From contig JADJNY010000001.1 of NCBI GenBank assembly GCA_016714045.1, positions 434,001 to 498,000 of the forward strand: a DNA stretch of 64,000 nucleotides, written 5' to 3'. This document shows, piece after piece, positions 8,825 through 17,707 of the stretch. Every line of letters begins with the position of its first letter. Position 1 is the first letter of the stretch. The position numbers and the translations under genes were made by a program. The notes under the pieces were generated by a model that was given only the letters and a program-made list of their open reading frames with translations, had not been told where the DNA came from and made no database searches. This stretch comes from Planctomycetota bacterium (lineage in GTDB: Bacteria > Planctomycetota > UBA1135 > GCA-002686595).

Positions 8825-10138
8825 CTAGTGCGCTCCGGCGTACTCGACGCGCTCGTAGGGGATGGGGTCTTTCTGCAGTCGCACGCACTCTTCGAGCTCG
8901 GCACGGAAGAGGCGCACGGCGGAGAGCGTCGGGATCGCCGCGGCGTCCGACAGCGCGCAGATCGTCTTGCCCGGCGCCATGCCCTTCGCGAGCGAGTCGA
9001 GCGCGTCGACGTCGCCCGGCAGGCCCTGGCCCGTCGCGATGCGATGGAAGATCTGAGAGAGCCACTGCGTGCCTTCGCGGCACTGGCTGCACTGGCCGCA
9101 GCTCTCGTGGTCGTAGAAGCGCGAGATGACGTCCATCACCTGCGGGATCGACGCGGTCTCGTCGAGGATGATCATCGCGGCCGTGCCGAGCGAGCTGCCC
9201 TTGGTCTTCAGCGCGTCGTGGTCGAGCACGACGTCGAGGTCCTCGCCCTTGACGAGCGAGCACGAGCTGCCGCCGGGGAACCACGCCTTGCACTTGCGGT
9301 TCTTCCAGACGCCGCCGGCGACCTCTTCCACGATCTCACGCGCGGTGACGCCGAAGGGGAGCTCGTACACGCCCGGCTTGTTCACGTGGCCGGAGATGCC
9401 GCAGAGGAAGTTGCCCTTGGACGCCTTCGTGCCGATGCCCGCGTGCCACGCGCCGCCGCGCGACACGATGAACGGCACGTTGAAGATCGTCTCGACGTTG
9501 TTGACGGTCGTCGGCTGGCCCCACAGGCCGAACATCGCGGGGAACGGTGGCTTCGGACGCGGGTGGCCGCGCTTCCCTTCGAGGCTCTCCATCAGCCCCG
9601 TCTCCTCGCCGCAGATGTAGGCGCCGGCACCCTTGTGCATGTGGACTTCGCAGGAGAAGTCCGTGCCGAGGATGTTCTTGCCGACGAGGCCCGCCTTGCG
9701 CGCTTCGTCGATCGCGGCCTGGCAGCGGTCGTAGGACTTCCGGTACTCGCCGCGCACGTAGATGTACGCCGCCTGCGCGCGGATCGCGTAGCACGCGATG
9801 AGCGCGCCCTCGACGAGCCCGTGCGGATCCTTCTCCATGAGCACGCGGTCCTTGCACGTGCCGGGCTCGGACTCGTCGGCGTTGATCGCGAGGTAGCGCG
9901 GGCGCGGGTCCTTCGCGGGGTCGGGCATGAAGCTCCACTTCATCCCGGTGGGGAAGCCGGCGCCGCCGCGGCCGCGCAGCTCGGAGACCTTCATCTCCTG
10001 GATGACGTCGGCGGGCGACATCGGCTTCTTCAGCACGGTCTCGAGCGCCTGGTACCCGCCCGCCTGCTTGTACGCGGCGAGCGTGTGCGAGTCCTTGTTC
10101 TTGGTGCGGTCGAGCAGCCAGGTCTGGAACGGCTTCAC
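8825..10138 (-). CDS. nuoF: NADH-quinone oxidoreductase subunit F
   Basis: Flavoprotein that oxidises NADH and holds FMN and cluster N3. I place the start at GTG 10138-10136, which overlaps the nuoE stop (GTGA) and gives VKPFQTWLLDRTKNKD, 437 residues; the longer open frame upstream is a shadow of nuoE. Visible: the NADH/FMN loop GRGGAGFPTGMKW, the second glycine motif with YICGEETGLMESLEGKRG, and the [4Fe-4S] motif CGQCSQCREG near the C-terminus. It sits between nuoE and nuoG as usual. Confidence 0.95.
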   Translation of the reverse strand: MKPFQTWLLDRTKNKDSHTLAAYKQAGGYQALETVLKKPMSPADVIQEMKVSELRGRGGAGFPTGMKWSFMPDPAKDPRPRYLAINADESEPGTCKDRVLMEKDPHGLVEGALIACYAIRAQAAYIYVRGEYRKSYDRCQAAIDEARKAGLVGKNILGTDFSCEVHMHKGAGAYICGEETGLMESLEGKRGHPRPKPPFPAMFGLWGQPTTVNNVETIFNVPFIVSRGGAWHAGIGTKASKGNFLCGISGHVNKPGVYELPFGVTAREIVEEVAGGVWKNRKCKAWFPGGSSCSLVKGEDLDVVLDHDALKTKGSSLGTAAMIILDETASIPQVMDVISRFYDHESCGQCSQCREGTQWLSQIFHRIATGQGLPGDVDALDSLAKGMAPGKTICALSDAAAIPTLSAVRLFRAELEECVRLQKDPIPYERVEYAGAH

Positions 10139-10608
10139 TTCTTCAACCCTCCGAGGATCGCGTCGACCTTCTCGTTGGTGAGGTCCTCGTGATAGACGCC
10201 GTCGACGTCGATCATCGGCGCGTTCGCGCACGCGCCCTGGCACTCGACCGGCCACACCGTGAACTTGCCGTCCGCGGACGTGCCGTAGGGCTTGGCACCC
10301 GTCTTCTTGCAGACGTGCTCCATGATCTGCGTCGCGCCGCGCAGCTCGCAGCTGATGTTGTGGCAGACGGAGACGAAGTGCTTGCCGACGGGCCGCAGGC
10401 GGAACATCGGGTAGAAGGACGCGACGCCGTACACCTCGACGGGCTCCATGCCGAAGTAGGCCGCGAGGTCCTCGATGATCTGCGGCGAGATCCAGCCGCC
10501 GAGGTCTTCCTGGCAGCGGTGCAGCGCCGGGATCAGGCCCGACTTCCGGTCGGGGTACTTCTTCACGAGCTGGTCGAACTCTTGAACGAGCTTCTGCGGG
10601 AGGGCCAT
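10135..10608 (-). CDS. nuoE: NADH-quinone oxidoreductase subunit E
   Basis: Thioredoxin-like [2Fe-2S] subunit that pairs with NuoF. It has 157 residues. The four cluster ligands are C82-x4-C87 (CHNISC) and C123-x3-C127 (CQGAC), the standard spacing. The helical N-terminal region includes ALHRCQEDLGGWI and EVYGVASFYPMF, also typical. The ATG shares one base with the nuoD stop (TGATG), and its stop overlaps the nuoF GTG, so both junctions look coupled. Confidence 0.96.
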   Translation of the reverse strand: MALPQKLVQEFDQLVKKYPDRKSGLIPALHRCQEDLGGWISPQIIEDLAAYFGMEPVEVYGVASFYPMFRLRPVGKHFVSVCHNISCELRGATQIMEHVCKKTGAKPYGTSADGKFTVWPVECQGACANAPMIDVDGVYHEDLTNEKVDAILGGLKK

Positions 10609-11852
10609 CAGCGATCCACCTCGCCCATGACGAAATCGAGCGATCCGATCAACGACACCATGTCCGAGAACAGACGTCCCATGGAGACCATCGGGATCGC
10701 CTGCACGTTCATCAGCCCCGGCGCGCGGATGTGGCAGCGCAGCGGCGTGCTCGTCCCGTCCGACGCCACGAAGAAGCCGAGCTCGCCCTTCGACGACTCG
10801 ATCCCGTGGTAGGCGCAGCCCTTCGGCAGCGCCATGTCGGTGACGATCTTGAACTGGTGGATGAGCTCTTCCATCGAGCTGCGCACCAGGTCCTTCGGCG
10901 GCAGGACGTAGCGGCGGTCCTCGGCGAGGAACTCGGCGCCCTTCGTCTCCTTCAGGAGCTTCAACGCCTGCTTCACGATGCGCGCCGACTGGCGCATCTC
11001 CTCGACGCGCACGAGGTAGCGGTCGTAGCAGTCGCCGACCGTGCCCACGGCGACCTCGAACTCGTAGCGCTCGTAGCCCGAGTAGGGCTGGGCCTTGCGC
11101 AGGTCCAGCTCGACGCCCGCGCCGCGCAGGTTCGGACCGTTGAGCGACCACGCGAGCGCTTCTTCCTTCGTGATCGCGCCGATCCGGTAGTTGCGGTCGT
11201 ACCAGATGCGGTTCCCGGTGAGCATCTTCTCGAACTCGTCGACCGCGGCGGGGAACTGGTCGATCCAGGCCTCGATCGCGTCTTGCACGCGCTCGTCCAC
11301 GTCGGCGTACACGCCGCCGATGCGGACATACGTGTTGTTCATCCGGTGGCCGGTGTACGCGTCGAGCAGCTCGTACAACGTCTCGCGCTGCTTGAAGCAG
11401 AAGAAGAACATCGTGATCGCGCCGAGGTCGATGCCCGTCGTCGCGAGGTAGATGAGGTGCGAGCCGATGCGCGACATCTCGCAGAGCAGCACGCGGATGA
11501 TCTGCGCGCGCTCCGGCACCTTCACGCCACCGAGCGCCTCGAGCGCGAGCGCGTAGCCGATGTTGTTCATCAAGGGCTGCACGTAATCGAGGCGGTCGGT
11601 GTGCACGAAGAACTTGCGCCAGCCGAGCGACTCGCAGGTCTTCTCCTTGCCGCGGTGCAGGTACCCGACCTCGGGCTCGATGCGCACGATCGTCTCGCCG
11701 TCGAGCTCGACCTTGATGCGCAACACGCCGTGCGTGGCGGGATGCTGCGGCCCCATGTTGAGCTTCAGGAGCTCGCCGTGGAGCGGGTCGTCTCCGTCCG
11801 TCGTCTTCGCGCGCGGCGGGACGAGGCCCGGCGCGTACTCAAACGTCTGCAT
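10608..11852 (-). CDS. nuoD: NADH-quinone oxidoreductase subunit D
   Basis: 49-kDa-type subunit that lines the quinone-binding pocket. It has 414 residues, the normal size for a separate (non-fused) NuoD. The motif GPQHPATHGVLRIKVELDGE near residue 34 carries the conserved His residues, followed by PEVGYLHRGKEKTCE. The C-terminus ends in the family pattern SLDFVMGEVDR. It overlaps nuoC by 14 bases and shares one base with nuoE. Confidence 0.97.
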   Translation of the reverse strand: MQTFEYAPGLVPPRAKTTDGDDPLHGELLKLNMGPQHPATHGVLRIKVELDGETIVRIEPEVGYLHRGKEKTCESLGWRKFFVHTDRLDYVQPLMNNIGYALALEALGGVKVPERAQIIRVLLCEMSRIGSHLIYLATTGIDLGAITMFFFCFKQRETLYELLDAYTGHRMNNTYVRIGGVYADVDERVQDAIEAWIDQFPAAVDEFEKMLTGNRIWYDRNYRIGAITKEEALAWSLNGPNLRGAGVELDLRKAQPYSGYERYEFEVAVGTVGDCYDRYLVRVEEMRQSARIVKQALKLLKETKGAEFLAEDRRYVLPPKDLVRSSMEELIHQFKIVTDMALPKGCAYHGIESSKGELGFFVASDGTSTPLRCHIRAPGLMNVQAIPMVSMGRLFSDMVSLIGSLDFVMGEVDR

Positions 11853-12369
11853 GCTCGGCCTCGTGGCGCTCGAAGCGCTGCTTGAACCAGGCGTTGTAGA
11901 GCTTGTCCGGCTCGATCCCCTGGTGCGGGAAGTCCTTCCGCAACGGGAAGTGGTCGTAGCCCTCGGGCATCAAGAGGCGCTTGAGGCCGCCCGCGTGGCT
12001 CTGATGGCCGTCGAACACGATGCCGAACATGTCGAAGCACTCGCGCTCGCTGTACTGCGTGCCGGGGAAGAGGTCGCCGATCGTGTCGACGTGCGGTTGC
12101 TCGCCCGAGACGCGCGCCGAGAGGCGCACGCGATCGTTGTGCTGGACCGAGAGGAACTGCCAGACGAGCTCGAAGCGCGGCTCGGCCGGGAAGTGGTCGA
12201 TCGCCGTGACGAAGGTGTTCGTCTCGAAGCCGCACACGTCGCGCAGGATCCGGCAGGCCTCGCGCACGTGCGCGGGCTCGATCGAGAAGAACGGCGTGCC
12301 CTCGCGCGAGGCGAGCGGCTTCGCGCCGATCGCTGCGAGAGCGCTCTGGACGCGCTCGAGCGTGCTCAT
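11839..12369 (-). CDS. nuoC: NADH-quinone oxidoreductase subunit C
   Basis: 30-kDa-type subunit of the connecting module, 176 residues. The core signature is present: ERECFDMFGIVFDGH then LKRLLMPEGYDHFPLRKDFP. The start is the ATG 12369-12367, which overlaps the nuoB stop (ATGA); the same frame is open upstream only through nuoB and nuoA. The C-terminus overlaps nuoD by 14 bases, but the two are not fused. Confidence 0.95.
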   Translation of the reverse strand: MSTLERVQSALAAIGAKPLASREGTPFFSIEPAHVREACRILRDVCGFETNTFVTAIDHFPAEPRFELVWQFLSVQHNDRVRLSARVSGEQPHVDTIGDLFPGTQYSERECFDMFGIVFDGHQSHAGGLKRLLMPEGYDHFPLRKDFPHQGIEPDKLYNAWFKQRFERHEAEHADV

Positions 12370-12977
12370 GGACGGCTCTCCCCGGGGGGCAGGACGGCGT
12401 GACTGCCGCGCGTGGACACCGCGGTGTTCGGCGCGCGCACGAACGTCTTCGAGCCGATGCCGTGGTCGAGGTTGTCGCCGGAGAGGCGCGCCTTGAGCGG
12501 CTGCTCGCGCTCGATCTTCTTCTGGAGCTTCATGATCGCGTCGATCACGGCGTCCGGGCGCGGCGGGCAGCCGGGGACGTAGACGTCGACCGGCAGGATC
12601 ATGTCGACGCCCTGCACGACGCTGTAGCTGTCGTACATGCCGCCCGACGACGAGCAAACGCCCATCGCGATGACCCACTTCGGGTCGGGCATCTGGTCGT
12701 AGATGACGCGCGCGGCCTCGGCCATCTTCCACGTCAGCGTGCCCGCGACGATCATCAGGTCGCACTGGCGCGGCGAGAAGCGCGCGGCCTCGGCGCCGAA
12801 GCGCGCGAGGTCGAACTTCGGCCCGATCATCGCCATGAGCTCGATGCCGCAGCACGACAGGCCGAGCGGCATCGGCCACAGCGAGTTCTTGCGGCCCCAG
12901 TTGATCAGTTCGTCGACGCGCGTGGCCATGAAGCCCTGCTGCGTCGTCGCGTCGTCGATCGGCTTCAGCGATCCCAT
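12366..12977 (-). CDS. nuoB: NADH-quinone oxidoreductase subunit B
   Basis: PSST-type subunit that holds terminal cluster N2. It has 203 residues. The adjacent cysteines LSCCGIELMAM, then MGVCSSSGGMYDSYSVVQG and VPGCPPRPDA, supply the four ligands. The C-terminal extension after KARLSGDN is short and variable. The ATG at 12977-12975 lies inside the end of nuoA (13-base overlap); the stop overlaps nuoC by four bases. Confidence 0.96.
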   Translation of the reverse strand: MGSLKPIDDATTQQGFMATRVDELINWGRKNSLWPMPLGLSCCGIELMAMIGPKFDLARFGAEAARFSPRQCDLMIVAGTLTWKMAEAARVIYDQMPDPKWVIAMGVCSSSGGMYDSYSVVQGVDMILPVDVYVPGCPPRPDAVIDAIMKLQKKIEREQPLKARLSGDNLDHGIGSKTFVRAPNTAVSTRGSHAVLPPGESRP

Positions 12978-13339
12978 TCGAGACCTCCCTTGCGCCAGAC
13001 GTAGGCCAGGGCGAGCGCGAGCAAGCCCACGAAGGCCGCGATCTCGGCGAACACGAACACACCGACGCCGGTCTCCGCGAAGCTCCGGGCCCCGACCGCC
13101 CAGAGCACCAGGAACACGGACTCGACGTCGAAGAGGATGAAGAGCACGGCCACGAGATAGAAGTGGATGGAGAGGCGCAGGCGCGCGTTGCCCTCCGGCT
13201 CCATCCCGCACTCGTAGGGCTCGCCCTTGCCGACGTTCTTCCGCTTGCGACCACCGAGCTCGGAGAGCGCCATGTTCGCGAAGGCGAACGCGACCACCAT
13301 CACGAAGAGGATCAGGACGGGGAGGTAGCTCTCGACCAT
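12965..13339 (-). CDS. nuoA: NADH-quinone oxidoreductase subunit A
   Basis: Small membrane subunit and first gene of the nuo operon. It has 124 residues and three hydrophobic helices. The first loop has KGEPYECGMEPEGNARLRL with the conserved Cys and Glu-Pro, and the second helix FYLVAVLFILFDVESVFL has the conserved Asp/Glu. The ~300 bases upstream should hold the operon promoter. Confidence 0.96.
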   Translation of the reverse strand: MVESYLPVLILFVMVVAFAFANMALSELGGRKRKNVGKGEPYECGMEPEGNARLRLSIHFYLVAVLFILFDVESVFLVLWAVGARSFAETGVGVFVFAEIAAFVGLLALALAYVWRKGGLEWDR

Positions 13340-13646
13340 CGTCTCGGGCTCGGGGCGGGGGACTCCGGAGCGGGTGGAAGCGGCGTCCGGTCCAGGGTTG
13401 GAGGGGGGGGACCGGGCCCGTTCCGGGAGCGGGGGGCGGGGAAAAACGAGCGCGGGAGTGTAGCGGCGCGGCGGCGCACGCGGAAGCGTGGGGAGGGGGC
13501 GAGTTCCCCGGGCGGTCGTGGGCGCGCGGTCGAGCGTGGCCGCGCGCGCCGGGGGAGGCGCCGCGCGAGGGCGCCCTCATTCAAAGTTGCTATCCGTATC
13601 GTCCTGCCATGCAATGGGCTGGGAACTGTGAAGCGGCGTCCGGTGC
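13340..13646. other. Intergenic region upstream of nuoA
   Basis: A 307-base gap between the vWA gene stop and nuoA, both on the minus strand. It contains a G-run (near 13407-13413), a GAAAAACGAG stretch near 13440 and the least GC-rich patch of the area (13580-13615, minus-strand TTGCAT ... GATACGGATAGCAA). That patch could hold the nuo promoter, but I cannot fix -35 and -10 boxes with confidence. I see no supported gene. Confidence 0.4.
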
Positions 13647-15317
13647 CTACCGGGTGATGCGGACGAACTGCCCGCCGGTCTCCCGGGCCAGCGTCTCCAG
13701 CGTCCCGTCGCCGCCGTCGCCGATCTGCACGGCGTGGAAGACGACGCGCAGCCGCGGCTGCACGCGCCGCAGCCAGGGGCCGACCCAGCCCTTCCCCTCC
13801 GCAGTCGCGCCGTCGCAGAGGACGATCACCGTGTCCGCCTCGACGCGCTCGGGGGCCGGCTCGCCGTCCGGGCCGGCGGCGAGGCCGAGCTCGATCCCCG
13901 CGCGCAGGCGCGTGCCGCCGGCGGGGGTCTGCGCGAGGAGCCAGTTGCGCGCGCTCGCGAGCCCGCGCGCGTTCGCGGGCACGAGCTTCCCCTGCCACGC
14001 GTCCGCGTGGTCGTGGAAGACGACGACGTCGAAGCGCGCGCGCTCGCCGAGGCTCTCGACGAACCCGCACAGCTCCGTCGCGGCCTTCTCCCACCGCGTC
14101 GGCACGCGCTTGTCGGGGCTCTGCGTGGTCGGGTCGAAGACGGCCTCCATGCTGCCCGAGCGGTCGATCACGAAGAGCACGCGGTCGCTCCGCGGCTCCA
14201 GGCCAAAGAAGGAGGGCCGCGTCGGCTCGGGGTAGTAGGAAGGCGTGCTCGCCTTCTTCACTTCGCCCTTCCGCGCGGCGTCCCACCAGGCGAGCCAGTT
14301 CTCGGGGAAGAGGCCGAGCTTGCGGCCCGAGCGCTGCTCGAGCTCCGCCTCGAGCTCGTGCTCGACGCGCAGCGCCTGCAGGCCCTTCTCCGCGCGCGCC
14401 TTCCACGTTGCGAGCGATTCGATCAGCCACGGCACGATCGCTTCGTCCGCGAACGCGTGGCTGAGCGCGATCGCCTGCGACGCGGCGCGCCAGTCCTCCG
14501 ACAAGAGCTCGCGTCGCACCGCCTTCGTCAAGAGCTCCTCCGCCTTCGAACCCGTGTCGAAGCGCACGGCCTTCAGGTGTCGCTCGGCGAGCATGCGCAG
14601 CGGATCGCCCGGCGCCGTCGCGCGGCCGAACTCCTCGACGAAGAAGCGGTGGACGGTCTCGGACTCCGCGCCGACGAGCGCTTCCGCGGCGATCGATCGC
14701 AGGCGCGGGTCGGGGTCGCGCGCGGAGAAGCAGAGCGCGAGCTCGTGCTCCGTCCGCCGGCGGCCGATCAGGAACCACGCGGCGGCGCGGCGGCGTCCGA
14801 GCGGTTGCGAGCGCGCGTTCGCGAGCACGTCGCGCGCGATCCACGCGGCGAGCTCGGCGTCGTGGTGCGCTTCGAGCGCCTTCGCGGCCGCGTTGCGCGC
14901 CGTGATCGACTCGGGCAGCAGGTCGTCGCGCCCGGCCGGGTCGTAGAGCGCGAGCGCGTGCCCGGCGAGGTCGAGCAGCGCCGCCGCGATGTCGCGGCCC
15001 TGCGTCGGATCGGCGCTCCACAGGAGGCGCAGGTCGTCGATGGAGCGCGTGATCTCCTCGATCGAGGCCGACGAGATCGAGGCCGTGCCGCGGTCGAGCC
15101 GCGCGACGAACCCGCGGAACGCCGTCAGCGGATCGCGCGCGGCGCGCTCGCGGCCCTGCGCGACGAGGACGGGCTCCGGCGCGCGAGCGGAGCGCGGGGG
15201 ATCGACGCGCGCGAGCGTCGCACCGGCGCGCGGCGCGAGGACCGCCGTCGCGAACAGGAGCACGAGCGCGCACCCGGCGCTCCACGTCCGTCCACGGCTC
15301 GATCTCGACGCGACCAC
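13647..15317 (-). CDS. Secreted von Willebrand factor A domain protein
   Basis: A 556-residue protein with an N-terminal signal-like segment (CALVLLFATAVLAPRAGA, residues 16-33). Residues about 60-340 are helical and Ala-rich, with short repeats such as DPDPRLRSIAAEALVGAES that resemble HEAT repeats. The C-terminal domain (about 377-556) is a vWA fold: RVLFVIDRSGSME gives the MIDAS DxSxS at 385-389, followed by GGTRLRAGIELG and DTVIVLCDGATAEG. The length and order (repeat region then vWA) fit secreted planctomycete vWA proteins of unknown role. It is transcribed in the same direction as nuo but 307 bases upstream, so probably on its own. Confidence 0.8.
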   Translation of the reverse strand: MVASRSSRGRTWSAGCALVLLFATAVLAPRAGATLARVDPPRSARAPEPVLVAQGRERAARDPLTAFRGFVARLDRGTASISSASIEEITRSIDDLRLLWSADPTQGRDIAAALLDLAGHALALYDPAGRDDLLPESITARNAAAKALEAHHDAELAAWIARDVLANARSQPLGRRRAAAWFLIGRRRTEHELALCFSARDPDPRLRSIAAEALVGAESETVHRFFVEEFGRATAPGDPLRMLAERHLKAVRFDTGSKAEELLTKAVRRELLSEDWRAASQAIALSHAFADEAIVPWLIESLATWKARAEKGLQALRVEHELEAELEQRSGRKLGLFPENWLAWWDAARKGEVKKASTPSYYPEPTRPSFFGLEPRSDRVLFVIDRSGSMEAVFDPTTQSPDKRVPTRWEKAATELCGFVESLGERARFDVVVFHDHADAWQGKLVPANARGLASARNWLLAQTPAGGTRLRAGIELGLAAGPDGEPAPERVEADTVIVLCDGATAEGKGWVGPWLRRVQPRLRVVFHAVQIGDGGDGTLETLARETGGQFVRITR

Positions 15318-15608
15318 GCGGCGTACCTTACCGCGCGCAACTCCCGCGGCTACGCGTCGCGCCGGTCAGAAGGGCGTTTGGACTGCACGTCGCCCGCGGG
15401 CAGCGCGAATCGGCGGCCGACGTGTGGTCTGCGGACTGCGGAGTGCCGTGTACGGACCGCCGACCGTCGACGGCGGACGCGGAGCGCTCGGGTCCGAGAG
15501 CGGATCGTCGACTCCGGACGGCCACGGTGGGCGGGGCATCGAGGCGAACGGGCGAGGAGCGGGGCTCGAGCGTGGACTCGCGCGGTGCCGCACGGCACGC
15601 TCGCGCGC
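15318..15608. other. Intergenic region between divergent genes
   Basis: A 291-base gap between the divergently read vWA and DUF454 genes. It is GC-rich with short imperfect direct and inverted repeats (for example CTGCGGACTGCGGAGTGC near 15430 and GACCGTCGACGGC near 15463-15475). It must contain promoters for both sides, but I cannot assign them, and I find no supported gene. Confidence 0.35.
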
Positions 15609-15974
15609 ATGCGGCCGGTGTACCTGACGCTCGCGGGCGTGTTCTTCGTGCTCGCCGTGCTCGGCGCGCTGTTGCCCGTCCTGCCGACGACGCCGTTCCT
15701 CCTGCTCACGAGCGCGTGCCTCGTGCGCTCGTCCCCGCGGCTGAACGAGAAGCTGCGCCGTTCGCCGCTCTTCGGGCCGCTGCTCGTCGACTGGGAGCGT
15801 CACCGGGGCGTGCGCCTGCACGTCAAGGTGACGGCGATCGCGCTGATCGCGCTCGTCGTCGGGTATAGCCTCCTCTTCCGCGAGCTCAGCGTGCCACTGG
15901 AAGTCCTCCTCTGCGCGCTCGCCGCGATCGGCGCGTACGTCGTGCTGCGCCTGCCGACCGTGCGCGGCGAGTGA
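15609..15974 (+). CDS. DUF454 family inner-membrane protein (YbaN-like)
   Basis: A 121-residue membrane protein. The start region MRPVYLTLAGVFFVLAVLGA leads into LLPVLPTTPFLLLTSACLVR and SSPRLNEKLRRSPLFGPLL, the recognisable DUF454 pattern (PxxPTTPFLLLAAxCFxRSSPR). Two more hydrophobic helices follow (VTAIALIALVVGYSLLF and LEVLLCALAAIGAYVVLRL). The family has no firmly established function. The frame stays open upstream as a shadow of the vWA gene; the ATG at 15609 is the first that gives a sensible membrane protein. RsmH starts 67 bases downstream. Confidence 0.85.
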   Translation: MRPVYLTLAGVFFVLAVLGALLPVLPTTPFLLLTSACLVRSSPRLNEKLRRSPLFGPLLVDWERHRGVRLHVKVTAIALIALVVGYSLLFRELSVPLEVLLCALAAIGAYVVLRLPTVRGE

Positions 15975-16041
15975 GCGGGAGCGGCGTCGGTTCCAGAGCG
16001 TGGCGCGAACGCGCTGCGCAGCGCACGATGTGCGCCCGTTC

Positions 16042-17160
16042 ATGAGCGAGACCGACCCGAACGCCCCCGCGCCGCGCGACGACGCGTCCGCGACGCCGCA
16101 TCGTCGGCGTCCGCGCTACAAGGGCACGCACCCGCGCCGCTACGCGGAGAAGTACAAGGAGCTCGCCCCCGAGCAGTATCCCGACGCGATCGAGCGCGTG
16201 CTCGCGCGCGGACAGACGCCGGCGGGGCAGCACGTGCCGATCCTCGTCGACGCGGTGCTCGCGGTCCTCGCCCCGCGGCCCGGCGAGCGCGGCGTCGACG
16301 CGACGCTCGGCTTCGGCGGGCACGCGCAGCGCTTCCTCGAGCGCATTGCGCCGCGCGACGTCGTCGACGAAGCGCGCGACGGGCCTAGCGCCGCGCGCGG
16401 CGAGCTCCTCGCGCTCGACCAGGACCCGCTCCAGCTGCCGCGCACCGTCGAGCGGCTCGCGAAGCTCGGCTTCGGGAGCGACGTGCTCCATGCCCGGCGC
16501 ACGAACTTCGCGGCGTTGGGCGCGGAGCTCACGGCGCTCGGCTGGGACGACGGCGCCGACTTCGTCTTCGCGGACCTCGGCGTGTCGTCGATGCAGATCG
16601 ACGATCCCGCGCGCGGCTTCACGTTCAAGTTCGACGGGCCGCTCGACATGCGCATGAACCCGAAGAAGGGCCTCTCCGCGGCGCAGTGGCTCGCGCGCGC
16701 GTCGGTGGAGGAGCTCGCGCAGGCGCTGACGGACGACTCCGACGAGCCGCACGCGCTGCGCATCGCGCGCTTCGTGAAGGCGCAGCGGAGCGAGCTCGCG
16801 ACGACGGTGGCGCTCGCCGAGTGCGTGCGCGAAGCACTCGCGGGCCGCGCGGACGACGACGCGATCGAGTCGAGCGTGCGCCGCGTGTTCCAAGCGCTGC
16901 GCATCGAGGTCAACGACGAGTTCGGCGCGCTCGAGGCGCTCTTGCGCCAGCTCCCGACCGCGCTGCGCGCGCAGGGCCGCGTCGGGATCCTGACCTTCCA
17001 CTCCGGCGAGGACCGCCGCGTGAAGAAGGCCTTCGAGCGCGGCCTGAAGGACGGCGTCTACGCGTCGACCAACTCGGACGTCGTGCGCGCGAGCCCCGAG
17101 GAACGCCGCTCGAACCCGCGCTCCGCGCCCGCGAAACTGCGGTGGGCGCGGAGGGCGTGA
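16042..17160 (+). CDS. rsmH: 16S rRNA (cytosine(1402)-N(4))-methyltransferase RsmH
   Basis: SAM-dependent methyltransferase for N4 of C1402 in 16S rRNA. It is 372 residues from the ATG at 16042; an in-frame start 42 bases upstream is possible. Landmarks: PILVDAVLAVL, motif I GVDATLGFGGH (84-94), LALDQDP, then FADLGVSSMQIDDPARGF and DGPLDMRMN (about 177-206), and near the end ILTFHSGEDRRVKKAF where typical members have TFHSLEDR. The first ~55 residues are a basic, Arg-rich extension. It stands outside any dcw cell-division cluster, unlike mraW in many bacteria. Substitutions in motif I (GFGGH) and SGEDR make this a somewhat divergent member. Confidence 0.88.
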   Translation: MSETDPNAPAPRDDASATPHRRRPRYKGTHPRRYAEKYKELAPEQYPDAIERVLARGQTPAGQHVPILVDAVLAVLAPRPGERGVDATLGFGGHAQRFLERIAPRDVVDEARDGPSAARGELLALDQDPLQLPRTVERLAKLGFGSDVLHARRTNFAALGAELTALGWDDGADFVFADLGVSSMQIDDPARGFTFKFDGPLDMRMNPKKGLSAAQWLARASVEELAQALTDDSDEPHALRIARFVKAQRSELATTVALAECVREALAGRADDDAIESSVRRVFQALRIEVNDEFGALEALLRQLPTALRAQGRVGILTFHSGEDRRVKKAFERGLKDGVYASTNSDVVRASPEERRSNPRSAPAKLRWARRA

Positions 17161-17181
17161 GCGCTCGAGTCCGCGATCGAT

Positions 17182-17706
17182 TCAGGATAAGGGGCCGTCC
17201 TCGTCGAGGAGCTGTCGAAGGGCTTCCTTGTGGGTCTCGAGGAACACCTGGTCCTTGGGGCGGTTCGCCGCGACCTTCGAATCGACGATGTGCTTCAGAC
17301 GCGCGACCTGAACTTGGGCGCCGGCGTCCAGGAACGTTCGGCGTTCCTTCCACACGGGCTCGAACTCGAAGTCGCCCATGACGAGCGTCAAGTCGACGTG
17401 CATTCCTCCAGGGCCGAACGCCTTCGTCAGCGCTCTGTGTCCGACCATGCGTTCGGCAAGCCAGAGATCGCGCGGGTAGTCGAGCGGCTCTCGACCCACA
17501 CGGAGATCGAAGCCCGTCGCTTCGCAGGCCTGCCAGGCCCGCTTGAGATTCTCCGGGTCGAGCGGGAGGAACAGGTCACGATCCTCCGTGTGGAAGACGG
17601 TGGAACCGCTCAGCGCATAGTAGTTCGCTCCCGAGACCCCGATCGTCACGTAGCGCACGGAGCGTCGATCGAGCTCGCCGGCGAGCAGGACGAAGGCGTT
17701 CTGCAT
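17182..17706 (-). CDS. Nucleotidyltransferase-like protein
   Basis: A 174-residue soluble protein. The N-terminal part (LDRRSVRYVTIGVSGANYYA, then HTEDRDLFLPLDPENLKRAW) resembles the minimal nucleotidyltransferase fold in which a G-rich helix start is followed by an acidic strand (here TEDRDLF). The C-terminal part (ARLKHIVDSKVAANRPKDQ) resembles the helix found in AbiEii/DUF6036-like nucleotidyltransferases. It starts one base after a 72-residue partner gene, so the pair is probably one transcript. GC content is visibly lower (about 65 %) than in the flanks, which hints at horizontal transfer. Function is not established; a toxin-antitoxin-like or DNA-repair role would be speculation. Confidence 0.6.
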   Translation of the reverse strand: MQNAFVLLAGELDRRSVRYVTIGVSGANYYALSGSTVFHTEDRDLFLPLDPENLKRAWQACEATGFDLRVGREPLDYPRDLWLAERMVGHRALTKAFGPGGMHVDLTLVMGDFEFEPVWKERRTFLDAGAQVQVARLKHIVDSKVAANRPKDQVFLETHKEALRQLLDEDGPLS

Positions 17707-17707
17707 G

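Noticed and set aside
13575..13620. Promoter for nuoA
   Set aside because: Weak resemblance only (TTGCAT with an unclear -10); spacing and alternatives do not allow a supported call, so it is mentioned in the intergenic entry.
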